DNA from: an uncultured Saprospiraceae bacterium
GTDB taxonomy: Bacteria > Bacteroidota > Bacteroidia > Chitinophagales > Saprospiraceae
DNA length: 32,785 nucleotides
Direction: 5' to 3'
Assembly: GCA_937942435.1 (NCBI GenBank)
Contig: CALDEM010000057.1
Coordinates: 1 to 32,785, forward strand
Each line of letters opens with the position of its first letter. Position 1 is the first letter of the stretch. Of the stretch, positions 7,327-15,967 are shown one piece after another. A program made the position numbers and the translations under genes. The notes under the pieces are model-generated. The model saw only the letters and a list, made by a program, of their open reading frames with translations. It ran no database searches and was not told where the DNA came from.

Positions 7327-8355
7327 CTAACCTTTGATACCTTGATTAGACAACCATCGTCTGTATACGTTGGCATTGCGCTCGTGCTCCGCGTTGGTTC
7401 TAGCAAATGAGTGACTACCGTTATATCCCGGCTTAGCACACATAAATAAGTAATCATGGCGATCCGGATCAAGTACAGCGTCTATACTCGATATACTTGG
7501 CATACAGATGGGCCCTGGTGGCAATCCACTGTGTAGATATGTATTATATGGTGACTCATGGGCAAGATGCCTATTGAGCACTCTTCTTATGGTGAAGTCC
7601 CCTACCCCATATACAACTGTAGGGTCTGCTTGTAGCGGGATATTTTGCTTAAGCCTATTAAGATATAGTCCTGCTATGATCGGCCGCTCATCATCTTGTA
7701 TGCTTTCTTTTTCTACTATAGATGCCAACGTGGCTACTTCTGATTTGGACATGCCTAACTTCTCTGCTGAGGACAATCGATTCTTTTGACTCCAGAATTT
7801 GTCATGCTCTTTAACCATGCGTGCAGCAAATTCTTCTGGAGACAATGTCCAATAAGCTTCGTAAGTATTGGGTATAATCGTACCTATCACTGTTTCTGCG
7901 GTCAAGTCTTGCGCCGATAAAAAAGATGGATCTAAAAGAGCACTTAGGATGGCAAGTGAGTCCGCCTCTATCTTTTGAGCTACGACTCCTGCTACATCAG
8001 AGAGCTTTCTCGCTGTGCTGATTGTGATCTTAATCGGCTCTTGAACCCCCAATCGAAGCTGGCTAATGAGTTCTCGATTACTCCGGTTCGGTTCTATTTT
8101 GTATTTACCGGGTTTGACCCTTGATCCATACTTCATCAAACTAGCGACCCACTCAAATGATGAAGTGCTCTTTATAATCTCTTGATCTTTTAAGAGCTCA
8201 CTAACATCTGCGAGTGTCGACCCAGTCGGGATATAGACTTCTTGAGATATGCTGTGTAAGGTATTGTTACCAAATATCCGCTGACCTCCTATGGCCGCTA
8301 ATATCCCTACAACCAGAAGCACAACAATACTAATCTTGATAAGTCGCCTGAACAT
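7327..8355 (-). CDS. mltG: Endolytic murein transglycosylase MltG
   Basis: 342 residues. An N-terminal membrane anchor (about 5-23) is followed by a LysM-like region (IPTGSTLADVSELL) and the catalytic YceG domain. ASIVEKES at 211-218 places the catalytic Glu at 215, and the family's ADPTVVYG and GLPPGPICMPS motifs follow. MltG cuts nascent glycan strands near the inner membrane and sets their length. It begins 10 nt after the upstream lipoprotein gene and precedes kdsA, so it belongs to an envelope-biogenesis cluster. Length and motif order are normal for the family. Confidence 0.95.
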   Translation of the reverse strand: MFRRLIKISIVVLLVVGILAAIGGQRIFGNNTLHSISQEVYIPTGSTLADVSELLKDQEIIKSTSSFEWVASLMKYGSRVKPGKYKIEPNRSNRELISQLRLGVQEPIKITISTARKLSDVAGVVAQKIEADSLAILSALLDPSFLSAQDLTAETVIGTIIPNTYEAYWTLSPEEFAARMVKEHDKFWSQKNRLSSAEKLGMSKSEVATLASIVEKESIQDDERPIIAGLYLNRLKQNIPLQADPTVVYGVGDFTIRRVLNRHLAHESPYNTYLHSGLPPGPICMPSISSIDAVLDPDRHDYLFMCAKPGYNGSHSFARTNAEHERNANVYRRWLSNQGIKG

Positions 8356-8365
8356 ATAGGATCTC

Positions 8366-9007
8366 TTATTGAACTAAGGCAACAGGCCGTGTAGGATTCA
8401 TCTTCATAACGATCTGAGCACCATTGTGCAACTGATGATTGATCTTAACCGTCTCTAAAAATCCATCTTGAGCAAAGTTCTTCCACAACATTCTTTCTCC
8501 TGTTCCATCATCTATAAGCATGATGGGTTGACCTACAAAGTTGAACATTTCACTATTGGACAATAGTTTAAATAGCTTAGGCTCTATCTGACTATCATGA
8601 TCTAACATCAATAAAAACTCATCAGAATCAGCAAAGTGATATATCCCTGAACCTACTATTTTATCATATCGACCATAGGTATAGGTATAATCACTTTCAA
8701 ACTTCATCCACATACCTTCAGCATCTTTAGGCTTCGCTCTACCGCCATTAACAGCGACTCCAAATGGAGTTAGAAAAAAAGATGGTAGATCCCAAAGCTG
8801 ATTAGGCAGAGACTTTTGTCTTTCTCTTATTGTCTTTTTGACAAACTTCCGGAGATACTTGATGTCATCTCCATCTCGTGCTTTTAACTCATTGATATGA
8901 AATGACAGTTTTTGCCTCAACTCTTCTGGTGAAGATGTTATCTCCACCTCCTTCTCTCCACATGAAAAAAGAAGACAGATCGCCATAAACGCTATTATCC
9001 TAATCAT
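8366..9007 (-). CDS. Hypothetical lipoprotein, paralogue of its upstream neighbour
   Basis: 213 residues with a short lipoprotein signal (LLFSC, lipid Cys16). Residues about 92-145 contain GMWMKF, DKIVGSGIYHF, LMLD and EPK, which line up with the same elements in the preceding gene. Both end in an NGxQI segment. I do not recognise a named family; the pattern suggests a small beta-rich ligand-binding domain that would sit on the periplasmic side of a membrane. Its ATG overlaps the upstream stop (ATGA) and mltG begins 10 nt downstream, so co-expression with cell-wall genes is likely. Function unknown. Confidence 0.8.
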   Translation of the reverse strand: MIRIIAFMAICLLFSCGEKEVEITSSPEELRQKLSFHINELKARDGDDIKYLRKFVKKTIRERQKSLPNQLWDLPSFFLTPFGVAVNGGRAKPKDAEGMWMKFESDYTYTYGRYDKIVGSGIYHFADSDEFLLMLDHDSQIEPKLFKLLSNSEMFNFVGQPIMLIDDGTGERMLWKNFAQDGFLETVKINHQLHNGAQIVMKMNPTRPVALVQ

Positions 9008-9597
9008 ATTACTGGTTTATCATCCATTTCGACGAGCTTGATCTGCATGCCATTATTAACTCCATACTCGTGGGTACCTACGATGGCCATGACCGTTCCG
9101 TTATAATTTACAGTCCACACTTTGGGTTCGTACTCTACATTGTCATCGAGCATATATAGACTCTTATCTTCAAGTCTAAAGTGGTAGCGTCCTCCTCCGG
9201 TTACTTTGTCATTGATACCGCAGCGATATCTAAAGTTATCATCAAACTTGATCCAATATCCGTCATAATCTCCAACCTTTGATATAGATCCCGCATTGTA
9301 TACAAATTCTGGATTCCAGAAAGCATAGGTCAACATCGCTAATGCCTTAGGCTCTTCTTGGTTTCTATGATTGATGATGCCCATGGCTTGCACTCGGATC
9401 TGATCAACAGACTTAATAGCTCCGCCTTTCTGTATATTCATTGGGAAGACCTCTCCATCATGAGCTTCATACTCAGTTTTAAGCGCTGCAGTGACGGTGT
9501 CCGCTTGACTTTTAGAGTCACCTGATCCTGACTTTTGATTACAAGCTATCAGAATCGATAGACTAAGGATAGTGATAGTTAAGTATGTTGCTCTCAT
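9004..9597 (-). CDS. Hypothetical lipoprotein, first gene of the mltG-kdsA cluster
   Basis: 197 residues with a lipoprotein signal (SILIAC, lipid Cys19) and a polar linker rich in Ser, Gly, Lys and Asp. The domain at about 107-162 has GYWIKF, DKVTGGGRYHF, YMLD and EPK, parallel to the gene that follows, so the two look like an old tandem duplication. The C-terminus has NNGMQIKL. No named family recognised. It overlaps the next gene by ATGA and is divergent from tilS across a 79-nt spacer. Confidence 0.8.
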   Translation of the reverse strand: MRATYLTITILSLSILIACNQKSGSGDSKSQADTVTAALKTEYEAHDGEVFPMNIQKGGAIKSVDQIRVQAMGIINHRNQEEPKALAMLTYAFWNPEFVYNAGSISKVGDYDGYWIKFDDNFRYRCGINDKVTGGGRYHFRLEDKSLYMLDDNVEYEPKVWTVNYNGTVMAIVGTHEYGVNNGMQIKLVEMDDKPVI

Positions 9598-9611
9598 TAA
9601 TGTACTTCTGT

Positions 9612-9627
9612 GGAGATTATCATCTCC
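9612..9627. repeat. Perfect inverted repeat in the divergent lipoprotein/tilS spacer
   Basis: GGAGAT and ATCTCC flank a TATC core, giving a 6-bp dyad 15 nt upstream of the lipoprotein start and 50 nt upstream of the chosen tilS start. It could be an operator or a leader hairpin for either gene; nothing else in the sequence decides between these. Confidence 0.4.
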
Positions 9628-9676
9628 TGATAGATCAGTTTATATTGCAGACAAAATAACAACAGAGTTAACATCT

Positions 9677-11011
9677 ATGTCATTGTCTTCGGTTGTCCGC
9701 AAATTTATAGAAAAAGAGGAGCTTTTTCTTGAATCCGCTGCCCTTCTCTGCGCAGTTAGCGGTGGACGGGATTCTATGGTCATGCTGGACATACTAAGAA
9801 CGTTGGGTTACCAGGTTGAAGTAGCACATATAAACTATATGTTAAGAGGTGATGACTCTATGGAGGATGAGGCTTTCGTCACTAGATATTGTAGGCTTCA
9901 TAAGCTTACTTTACATACCAGAAGACTGTCCAAAGAGGAAACCAAGCGCTTAGAAGAAGGTAACTTACAAGAGAAAGCAAGAGATATTAGGTATGACTGG
10001 TTCGATGATCTGTTACCAATTACGACATGCGATGTAGTTTGTATAGCCCATCACAAAGGGGATGTGGCAGAGACTTTTTTGCTACATGCGTTGAGAGGTG
10101 CGGGCAGCAATGGCCTTAAGTCTATACAACACAGTTCGGGATATATCCGACGTCCCTTACTTTATACGCACCCCAAGGATATCAAGGGATATGCATCAGA
10201 TCACGAAGTCCTCTTTAGAGATGATCTATCAAACTTCACCAACAAGTACGACAGAAACTACATCCGTAACACTACGATTAGCTCACTTCAAGAGCGGTGG
10301 CCATCTGCGATTGATAAGTTAACTGATGCTTCCGCAAATATCTCAAATGATCTTAATCTCCTGAACTTCCTTATACATCAAGAAAAACCAAAATGGATAG
10401 CTCAATCTACAATCGAAACGAAACTCGGACCACTTGCTCAACTCAGAAGTCATGAACAAGGACAGGTCCTCGGTTATCACATGATTAAAAACTTTGGCTT
10501 TAATTATAAAGTAGTAAAACAGATACTTTCTCCTACGACTACTCAAGGAGCTATCTTTAATAGCGAAGATCACATAGCTTGCTTGCATAATGATTATCTC
10601 CTGATTAGAAAGAGATCTGAAAGATCAGATGGCATAATTATAATTTCATCTATAGAAGAGACCCATCTTTCAACTGGCACACTTCTCATATCCAAAGTCA
10701 ACACCCAAGTTGATGGCAAAACCGACAAGACAGAATTCATCAAGTCAGATTCCGTTAAGTGGCCATTAAAAATCAGGACTTGGCAAGAGGGCGATAAGAT
10801 CAAGCCGCTAGGTATGGATGGCAAATCAAAAAAAGTAAGCGACATCTTGATTGATCAAAAAGTTAGCTACTTTGAAAAAGAAGAGCAGCTTGTCCTTTTA
10901 GATAATACTGACGAGATCATATGGTTGATCGGCAGGAAACTCTCTGAGACATTTAGATACAACACCCAGACACAAGAATATTTGAAATTAGAATACTTCC
11001 CTTCAGTTTAA
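9677..11011 (+). CDS. tilS: tRNA(Ile)-lysidine synthase
   Basis: TilS modifies C34 of tRNA-Ile(CAU) to lysidine using ATP and lysine, so that the tRNA reads AUA. The PP-loop SGGRDS is at residues 28-33 from the ATG at 9677, followed by VAHINYMLRGDDS and IAHHKGDVAETFLLHALRG, with the TilS C-terminal domain at about 360-430 (WQEGDKIKPLGMDGKSKKVS). I prefer this start because the 35 extra residues from 9572 would overlap the divergent lipoprotein gene and do not resemble TilS; the PP-loop then sits at the usual distance from the N-terminus. The 3' end overlaps the convergent hydrolase by 9 nt. Confidence 0.93.
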   Translation: MSLSSVVRKFIEKEELFLESAALLCAVSGGRDSMVMLDILRTLGYQVEVAHINYMLRGDDSMEDEAFVTRYCRLHKLTLHTRRLSKEETKRLEEGNLQEKARDIRYDWFDDLLPITTCDVVCIAHHKGDVAETFLLHALRGAGSNGLKSIQHSSGYIRRPLLYTHPKDIKGYASDHEVLFRDDLSNFTNKYDRNYIRNTTISSLQERWPSAIDKLTDASANISNDLNLLNFLIHQEKPKWIAQSTIETKLGPLAQLRSHEQGQVLGYHMIKNFGFNYKVVKQILSPTTTQGAIFNSEDHIACLHNDYLLIRKRSERSDGIIIISSIEETHLSTGTLLISKVNTQVDGKTDKTEFIKSDSVKWPLKIRTWQEGDKIKPLGMDGKSKKVSDILIDQKVSYFEKEEQLVLLDNTDEIIWLIGRKLSETFRYNTQTQEYLKLEYFPSV

Positions 11012-11656
11012 GATCACTTCTGATACATATCGTTCAATCTCATCTTTTGGTATATGGTGCTTCCCATTAAACACACTACTGGTAACAGCTAATTTGTTAT
11101 TACTAATGAGCTCCATTAATCCTTTTACTTGCTCTTCAGTTATAAACTTATCATTGTCACCATAGTGCAGGTAGATAGATTTGTCTTTTAAGTAATCTTG
11201 GAGATGTAGATAACCTATGTCTTCTGGTATCCATCCTGCCCAGTTTATAAGCGTATTAAATCTTGGCTTAGAAGCATAGATCCAACGCCACAAAGTGGCA
11301 CAGCCTTGAGAAAAACCAATCATATGGATCTGAACTTTATGATCAACATGTCTACAATAACGATCATACAGTTTGTCAAGAAAAGAAACAAAAGTTGATA
11401 TCTCATCATAGCGATGTCGCTTTGTCATCCAGCAAGCAACAGGTTCATTATTTGCATGCCAATAGAATGAGTTCAAAGCTTCAGGACAGATGACAAAGTG
11501 ATCACTCGGGTCTAAGAAACTCAACTTCTCCTTCATATATTCTCCAGTCTGCCCATAACCGTGTAAAGCAATCCAGATGTGTTTTGTCTTTTTAGTAAGT
11601 GCACCATTTGTAAAGTAGTGCCCTGAAGTTTCAACCGCGATACTTCTTCTTCCCAT
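11003..11656 (-). CDS. Alpha/beta hydrolase of the phospholipase/carboxylesterase type
   Basis: 217 residues. WIALHGYGQTG near residue 28 forms the oxyanion-hole region, GFSQG at 114-118 gives nucleophile Ser116, LHYGDNDKFI holds the likely catalytic Asp, and NGKHHIP the His. This is the layout of small esterases related to bacterial carboxylesterase/acyl-protein thioesterase. There is no signal peptide, so it is cytosolic. Its substrate cannot be read from the sequence. It follows the epimerase gene by 41 nt on the same strand and may be cotranscribed with it. Confidence 0.82.
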   Translation of the reverse strand: MGRRSIAVETSGHYFTNGALTKKTKHIWIALHGYGQTGEYMKEKLSFLDPSDHFVICPEALNSFYWHANNEPVACWMTKRHRYDEISTFVSFLDKLYDRYCRHVDHKVQIHMIGFSQGCATLWRWIYASKPRFNTLINWAGWIPEDIGYLHLQDYLKDKSIYLHYGDNDKFITEEQVKGLMELISNNKLAVTSSVFNGKHHIPKDEIERYVSEVILN

Positions 11657-11697
11657 AATCTTCTTTTCTTATCACTTAATTCAATTGACCTTGGTTT

Positions 11698-12864
11698 TTA
11701 CAAGCTTGGCATCACTTGAAATCTGTAAGCAGTAGTAGATCTATAAGTCTCCCCTGGTTTTAGCAAAGTAGAAGGAAAATCCTTTTGATTTGGGCTATCT
11801 GGATAGTGTTGTGTTTCAAGGCAGAGTGCCGAGCGCTTACCGTATACTACTCCACCCTTTCCGTTTATAGTTCCATCTAAAAAGTTGCCAGTATAAAATT
11901 GTACACCAGGCTCAGTTGTAAAGGCTTTCATGATTACGCCTGACTCATGTGACCTCACTGTTACAAAAGGTAAAGCCATGCTTGGCTCATCTAAAACAAA
12001 GTTATGATCATATCCTCCTCCGTACTTAATTTGCCGATCATCAGCATCTATACCCTTTGCAATCTTAGTAAAACTGGAAAAATCAAAAGGGGTATCTGCG
12101 ACCTCTGCTAATGCACCTGTAGGAATCAAAGTGTTATCGACTGGAGTGTATTTACTTGCTTCTAACTTCATCTCATGATTTAATATATCATCTCCATCTA
12201 CTCCTGCCAGATTAAAGTAAGCATGATTGGTTAGATTGACATGGGTCGTTTTATCAGTTCTGGCAGTATAGTCAATCCTAAGATCATTATCATCTGTCAA
12301 GGTATAGACTACTTCAACGGAGAGCTGGCCAGGATATCCTTCTTCTCCATCCGCACTTACATATCGCAACTTCAGCTGAGGAAATCCTTCGCCACTCATA
12401 GATTGTTCAGCAGTCCATATGACCTTATCAAAACCTTTGTCTCCACCATGCAGATGATTAGGTCCGTTATTAGTAGCAAGATCATAATCGAGACTATCTA
12501 TTGTAAATCTTCCTTTGGCTATACGATTTCCATATCTCCCAATGACTGCGCCAAAATATGGATGCTCTCCTAAGTAACCCTCTATATTATCAAACCCAAG
12601 TACTACATCCAACAATACACCCGTCTTATCCGGAACCATCAATGATTGGACGATGCCACCATAGTTAGTGATAGCTACCTTCATCCCACGCTCGTTAGCT
12701 ATAGTATACAAGTCTACGCTCCCATCGGGCGTTGATCCAAAATCTGATTTTATAATTGATCCTTTCAACTTTACTTCTTCTTTAGCTTTACCTTCAACTT
12801 TTTTCTCATTACACCCTAAGAGGGTAATTGCAAAAAGAAAAAGTGTTTTACAATAAATATTCAT
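11698..12864 (-). CDS. galM: Aldose 1-epimerase (galactose mutarotase), lipoprotein
   Basis: 388 residues that interconvert alpha and beta anomers of aldoses. The N-terminus is a lipoprotein signal with TLLGC (Cys18), so this mutarotase is exported and membrane-anchored. Motifs: HLHGGDKGFDKVIW, DGEEGYPGQLSVEV, LTNHAYFNLAG with the catalytic His, YTGNFLDG and LETQHYPDSPN with the catalytic Glu. It begins 41 nt after the stop of the sugar symporter on the same strand. Supplying the transporter with the preferred anomer in the periplasm is a reasonable inference. The exact sugar is not known. Confidence 0.92.
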   Translation of the reverse strand: MNIYCKTLFLFAITLLGCNEKKVEGKAKEEVKLKGSIIKSDFGSTPDGSVDLYTIANERGMKVAITNYGGIVQSLMVPDKTGVLLDVVLGFDNIEGYLGEHPYFGAVIGRYGNRIAKGRFTIDSLDYDLATNNGPNHLHGGDKGFDKVIWTAEQSMSGEGFPQLKLRYVSADGEEGYPGQLSVEVVYTLTDDNDLRIDYTARTDKTTHVNLTNHAYFNLAGVDGDDILNHEMKLEASKYTPVDNTLIPTGALAEVADTPFDFSSFTKIAKGIDADDRQIKYGGGYDHNFVLDEPSMALPFVTVRSHESGVIMKAFTTEPGVQFYTGNFLDGTINGKGGVVYGKRSALCLETQHYPDSPNQKDFPSTLLKPGETYRSTTAYRFQVMPSL

Positions 12865-12905
12865 ATTTTTCTATTTACAGAAGTGATACACCTCTTCTAC
12901 ACTTA

Positions 12906-14528
12906 TCATATCACACTACTGAAACTAATCATAATAAATGCTATAACACCCAACACGAGCACTGTTGCTAATATATCTCCGATACCATAACTCGCGCGAT
13001 TTTCCGCTTTCTGTTCATCCGTTACAGACCCCATTGTCAAACCAGCCAACTGCGCACTCGAAGGTCTTGGCGCTGTCAAACTAAATCCAATCGCCAAACA
13101 AATACAAATTGCAAAAAAGTAAACGCCAAACACCAACCAATTAATAGTTGCAAAACTGTGCAAGAGAGATCCCGCTGCCAAACTGTCTTGAGATAATTCT
13201 AAAAACAACTTTACAAACCCAAGCAAAAAGCCTCCTACCAAAGTTGCAAAAGCCCCTCTTGCATTGATACGATCCCAGAAGATCCCAAGCAAGAAGATAG
13301 CAGCTATCGGAGGAGCCAAGTATGATTGTACTTTTTGTAAGTACTCATATAAACCATCAGACAACATTGTAATAATAGGTATCCAAAGTATACCCATAAA
13401 GACAACAACTACTGTTGCGATCTGTCCGATCCTTACTAACTCCTTTTCAGGTTTCGTAGGATGTAGTTTTTTGTAAATATCCAATGTGAACAATGTCGAG
13501 CAAGAGTTGAAAACTGAAGCCAATGAACTCATTAATGCGGCTAACAAGCCAGCAGCAACCAAACCCCTCAGACCTGCTGGCAAAAGATTGGACATCAAAA
13601 CTGGAAAAGCTTGATCCGGCGTATCCCAATCTAACTCACCTCTCATCTTTAATGCCAATGCCACAACACCTGGTATCAAGAACAAGAAGATCGGCATCAA
13701 CTTAAGTAGAGCGCCAAAGATGGTACCTCTACGTGCTTCTTTTAAGTTGCGAGCAGTAAGAACTCTTTGTACAATCACTTGATCTGTACACCAATACCAG
13801 ATACCTACAATCGTACTGGTCAGTAATAGCGGTAGCCATGGATAATCTGGATCCGAGTTGGGCCGCCACATATTGAGATACTCCGGTGTTACTGTCTCTT
13901 GGAGAGAAGACCAACCGCCAACGGCATCGAGACCCAAGACCGTCAGCGTTGCAGCACCGACCACCAAAACTATAGCTTGTATCGTCTCAGTATATACTAC
14001 AGCTCTCATACCACCCAATACAGTATATATACCCGTCAAAACAACGGTAGACACAGCTCCTACCCAAAACTCTATGCCGAGTAATGCCGACACAACGATA
14101 CCTCCGGCATATATAGTCACGGAGACCTTGGTTAAAACATAGGCTACGAGTGAGACCACTGAAAGCACCCATCTTGATCGCGCATCAAATCTTCTTTCTA
14201 AAAACTCTGGCATCGTAAACACCCCACTACGTGCATAATAAGGCAGGAAGACCCAGCCTAACATCAGTACGATCCACGAGTGTAATTCATAGATGAGTAG
14301 AGGCATCTTATCACTAGCTCCATTGCCAGCAAGTCCGACGACGTGCTCTGAACCGATATTGGACGCGAAGATAGATGCACCCACTACAAACCAACCTATA
14401 TTTCTCCCTGCTAAAAAGTAGTCTTCTGTATCTTTTTGTTTTTTTCGTATGACCCACCAAGCGATCCCAAACAGGATCAAAAAGTATATGGCGATCACTA
14501 TCCAATCTAAGGTAACAAGGCTCTTCAT
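12906..14528 (-). CDS. SGLT-like sodium:sugar symporter (SSS family)
   Basis: About 540 residues with a run of hydrophobic helices typical of the solute:sodium symporter family. Segments match the animal SGLT/vSGLT branch closely: GASIFASNIGSEHVVGLAG, LGWVFLPYYARSGVFTMPEF, and WYWCTDQVIVQRVL, where SGLTs bind sugar. Sodium-driven glucose or galactose uptake across the inner membrane is therefore likely. I chose the ATG at 14528; the longer frame starts with TTG at 14543 and adds only five residues. It heads a minus-strand group with the epimerase and the hydrolase. The divergent neighbour is rarA, 109 nt away. Confidence 0.92.
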   Translation of the reverse strand: MKSLVTLDWIVIAIYFLILFGIAWWVIRKKQKDTEDYFLAGRNIGWFVVGASIFASNIGSEHVVGLAGNGASDKMPLLIYELHSWIVLMLGWVFLPYYARSGVFTMPEFLERRFDARSRWVLSVVSLVAYVLTKVSVTIYAGGIVVSALLGIEFWVGAVSTVVLTGIYTVLGGMRAVVYTETIQAIVLVVGAATLTVLGLDAVGGWSSLQETVTPEYLNMWRPNSDPDYPWLPLLLTSTIVGIWYWCTDQVIVQRVLTARNLKEARRGTIFGALLKLMPIFLFLIPGVVALALKMRGELDWDTPDQAFPVLMSNLLPAGLRGLVAAGLLAALMSSLASVFNSCSTLFTLDIYKKLHPTKPEKELVRIGQIATVVVVFMGILWIPIITMLSDGLYEYLQKVQSYLAPPIAAIFLLGIFWDRINARGAFATLVGGFLLGFVKLFLELSQDSLAAGSLLHSFATINWLVFGVYFFAICICLAIGFSLTAPRPSSAQLAGLTMGSVTDEQKAENRASYGIGDILATVLVLGVIAFIMISFSSVI

Positions 14529-14623
14529 AGCAGTATTTCTCAATGATGACTCGAAAGAAACGAATTAAAAGCTAATCCTAATAATCGCAGGACACTCATA
14601 ATATGACTTCATCGGACTTCATC

Positions 14624-14631
14624 TATATTTG
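14624..14631 (+). promoter_or_regulatory. Possible Bacteroidota -7 element for rarA
   Basis: TATATTTG fits TAnnTTTG exactly and lies only 6 nt before the ATG at 14638, which would give a nearly leaderless transcript. No matching TTTG is present 19 nt upstream, so this is weak. Confidence 0.25.
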
Positions 14632-14637
14632 ACATAT

Positions 14638-15900
14638 ATGACCAATGTCCCTTTAGCAGAGCGAATGCGTCCAAAATCTCTGGATACATATGTCGGTCAA
14701 GAACACCTTGTCGGAGTCGGCGCGGTGTTGAGACAATCTATCGAAAATGGCCAGCTACCATCTATCATCTTATGGGGTCCACCTGGTGTAGGTAAGACTA
14801 CGCTTGCGCAAATAATCGCACAAGAACTAAAGCGACCTTTCTACCTGCTCAGCGCAATTAACAGTGGTGTTAAAGATGTAAGAGAAACCATCAAGAAAGC
14901 AGAAGGGCAACGATTCTTTAATCAAGCATCCCCGATTCTTTTTATAGATGAGATCCATAGATTTAGCAAGTCTCAGCAAGACTCACTCCTTGGGGCGGTT
15001 GAGAGAGGCACTGTTACTTTGATTGGGGCGACTACAGAAAACCCATCATTTGAGGTGATCTCTGCCCTGCTCTCGAGGTCTCAAGTCTATACGCTTAAAG
15101 CACTTAGCCAAGAGCAACTGCAACACATAGTCGATCAAGCGGTGGAAAAAGACGAGTGGCTCAACAGGATGGACATCGATATCAAAGAGTATGACTCTTT
15201 ACTAAAGTATGCCAATGGAGATGCACGTAGATTGCTCAACGTACTGGAGCTCGTTCTGAACCAATCAAAGGGAGAAAAAACAACAATCGATAACGCTTTA
15301 GTCGAGCATGTTATACAAGGCGATATACTCAACTATGATAAGACTGGAGATCAGCACTACGATACTATATCTGCCTTCATAAAGTCTGTAAGAGGTAGTG
15401 ATCCCGATGGTGCGATCTACTACTTGGCCCGAATGATTATAGGAGGAGAGGACCCAATCTTTATCTGTAGAAGACTCGTCATACTGGCTTCAGAAGACAT
15501 AGGGCTTGCTAATCCTAATGCCTTGCTGATCGCCAATGCGTGCTTTGATGCAGTCAAAAAGATTGGCCTACCTGAAGGTCGCATCCCAATGGCCCAAGCA
15601 GCCATATATCTTGCCACTTCACCTAAAAGCAACTCTGCATATATGGCGATAGGAGCTGCCATGAAAGTTGTCAGAGAGACTGGCAATCTATCTATCCCAC
15701 TCCATCTGCGCAATGCACCAACAGGTCTGATGAAAGATCTCGGTTATGGAGATGGATATGTCTACACCCATGAAGAAGAAGCCGGAGCTGACTATCACTA
15801 TCTACCAAAAGAGATTAAAGAGATGTCATTCTATCAGCCTAAAGCTATTGGAGCGGAGGCAAAGATTACGCAAGCCATCAGAGATGCCACTCAAAAATGA
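14638..15900 (+). CDS. rarA: Replication-associated recombination protein A (AAA+ ATPase)
   Basis: 420 residues of the MgsA/RarA/WRNIP1 family, which acts at stalled replication forks. From the ATG at 14638 the Walker A motif GPPGVGKT is at 47-54; Walker B is ILFIDEIHRF near 100; sensor 1 is in IGATTENPSFEV, followed by ALLSRSQVY with the arginine finger. The C-terminal part has KSVRGSDPDGAIYYLARMI, the tetramerisation-domain signature, and AIYLATSPKSN. The longer frame begins with TTG at 14629 and adds only three residues. Divergent from the sugar symporter and followed by aroC 67 nt downstream. Confidence 0.95.
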   Translation: MTNVPLAERMRPKSLDTYVGQEHLVGVGAVLRQSIENGQLPSIILWGPPGVGKTTLAQIIAQELKRPFYLLSAINSGVKDVRETIKKAEGQRFFNQASPILFIDEIHRFSKSQQDSLLGAVERGTVTLIGATTENPSFEVISALLSRSQVYTLKALSQEQLQHIVDQAVEKDEWLNRMDIDIKEYDSLLKYANGDARRLLNVLELVLNQSKGEKTTIDNALVEHVIQGDILNYDKTGDQHYDTISAFIKSVRGSDPDGAIYYLARMIIGGEDPIFICRRLVILASEDIGLANPNALLIANACFDAVKKIGLPEGRIPMAQAAIYLATSPKSNSAYMAIGAAMKVVRETGNLSIPLHLRNAPTGLMKDLGYGDGYVYTHEEEAGADYHYLPKEIKEMSFYQPKAIGAEAKITQAIRDATQK

Positions 15901-15967
15901 AAAGAGCTTTGACCATCAATTTTAGTTATTTAGGAGATTAGAAACCATCTTTGCATAAAGTGTCATC

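Noticed and set aside
9572-9676. N-terminal extension of tilS
   Set aside because: The 35 added residues overlap the divergent lipoprotein start and do not resemble TilS; the ATG at 9677 places the PP-loop at the usual distance.
12241-12573. 110-residue plus-strand frame inside the epimerase gene
   Set aside because: Antisense to well-conserved GalM motifs; no start signal or recognisable domain.
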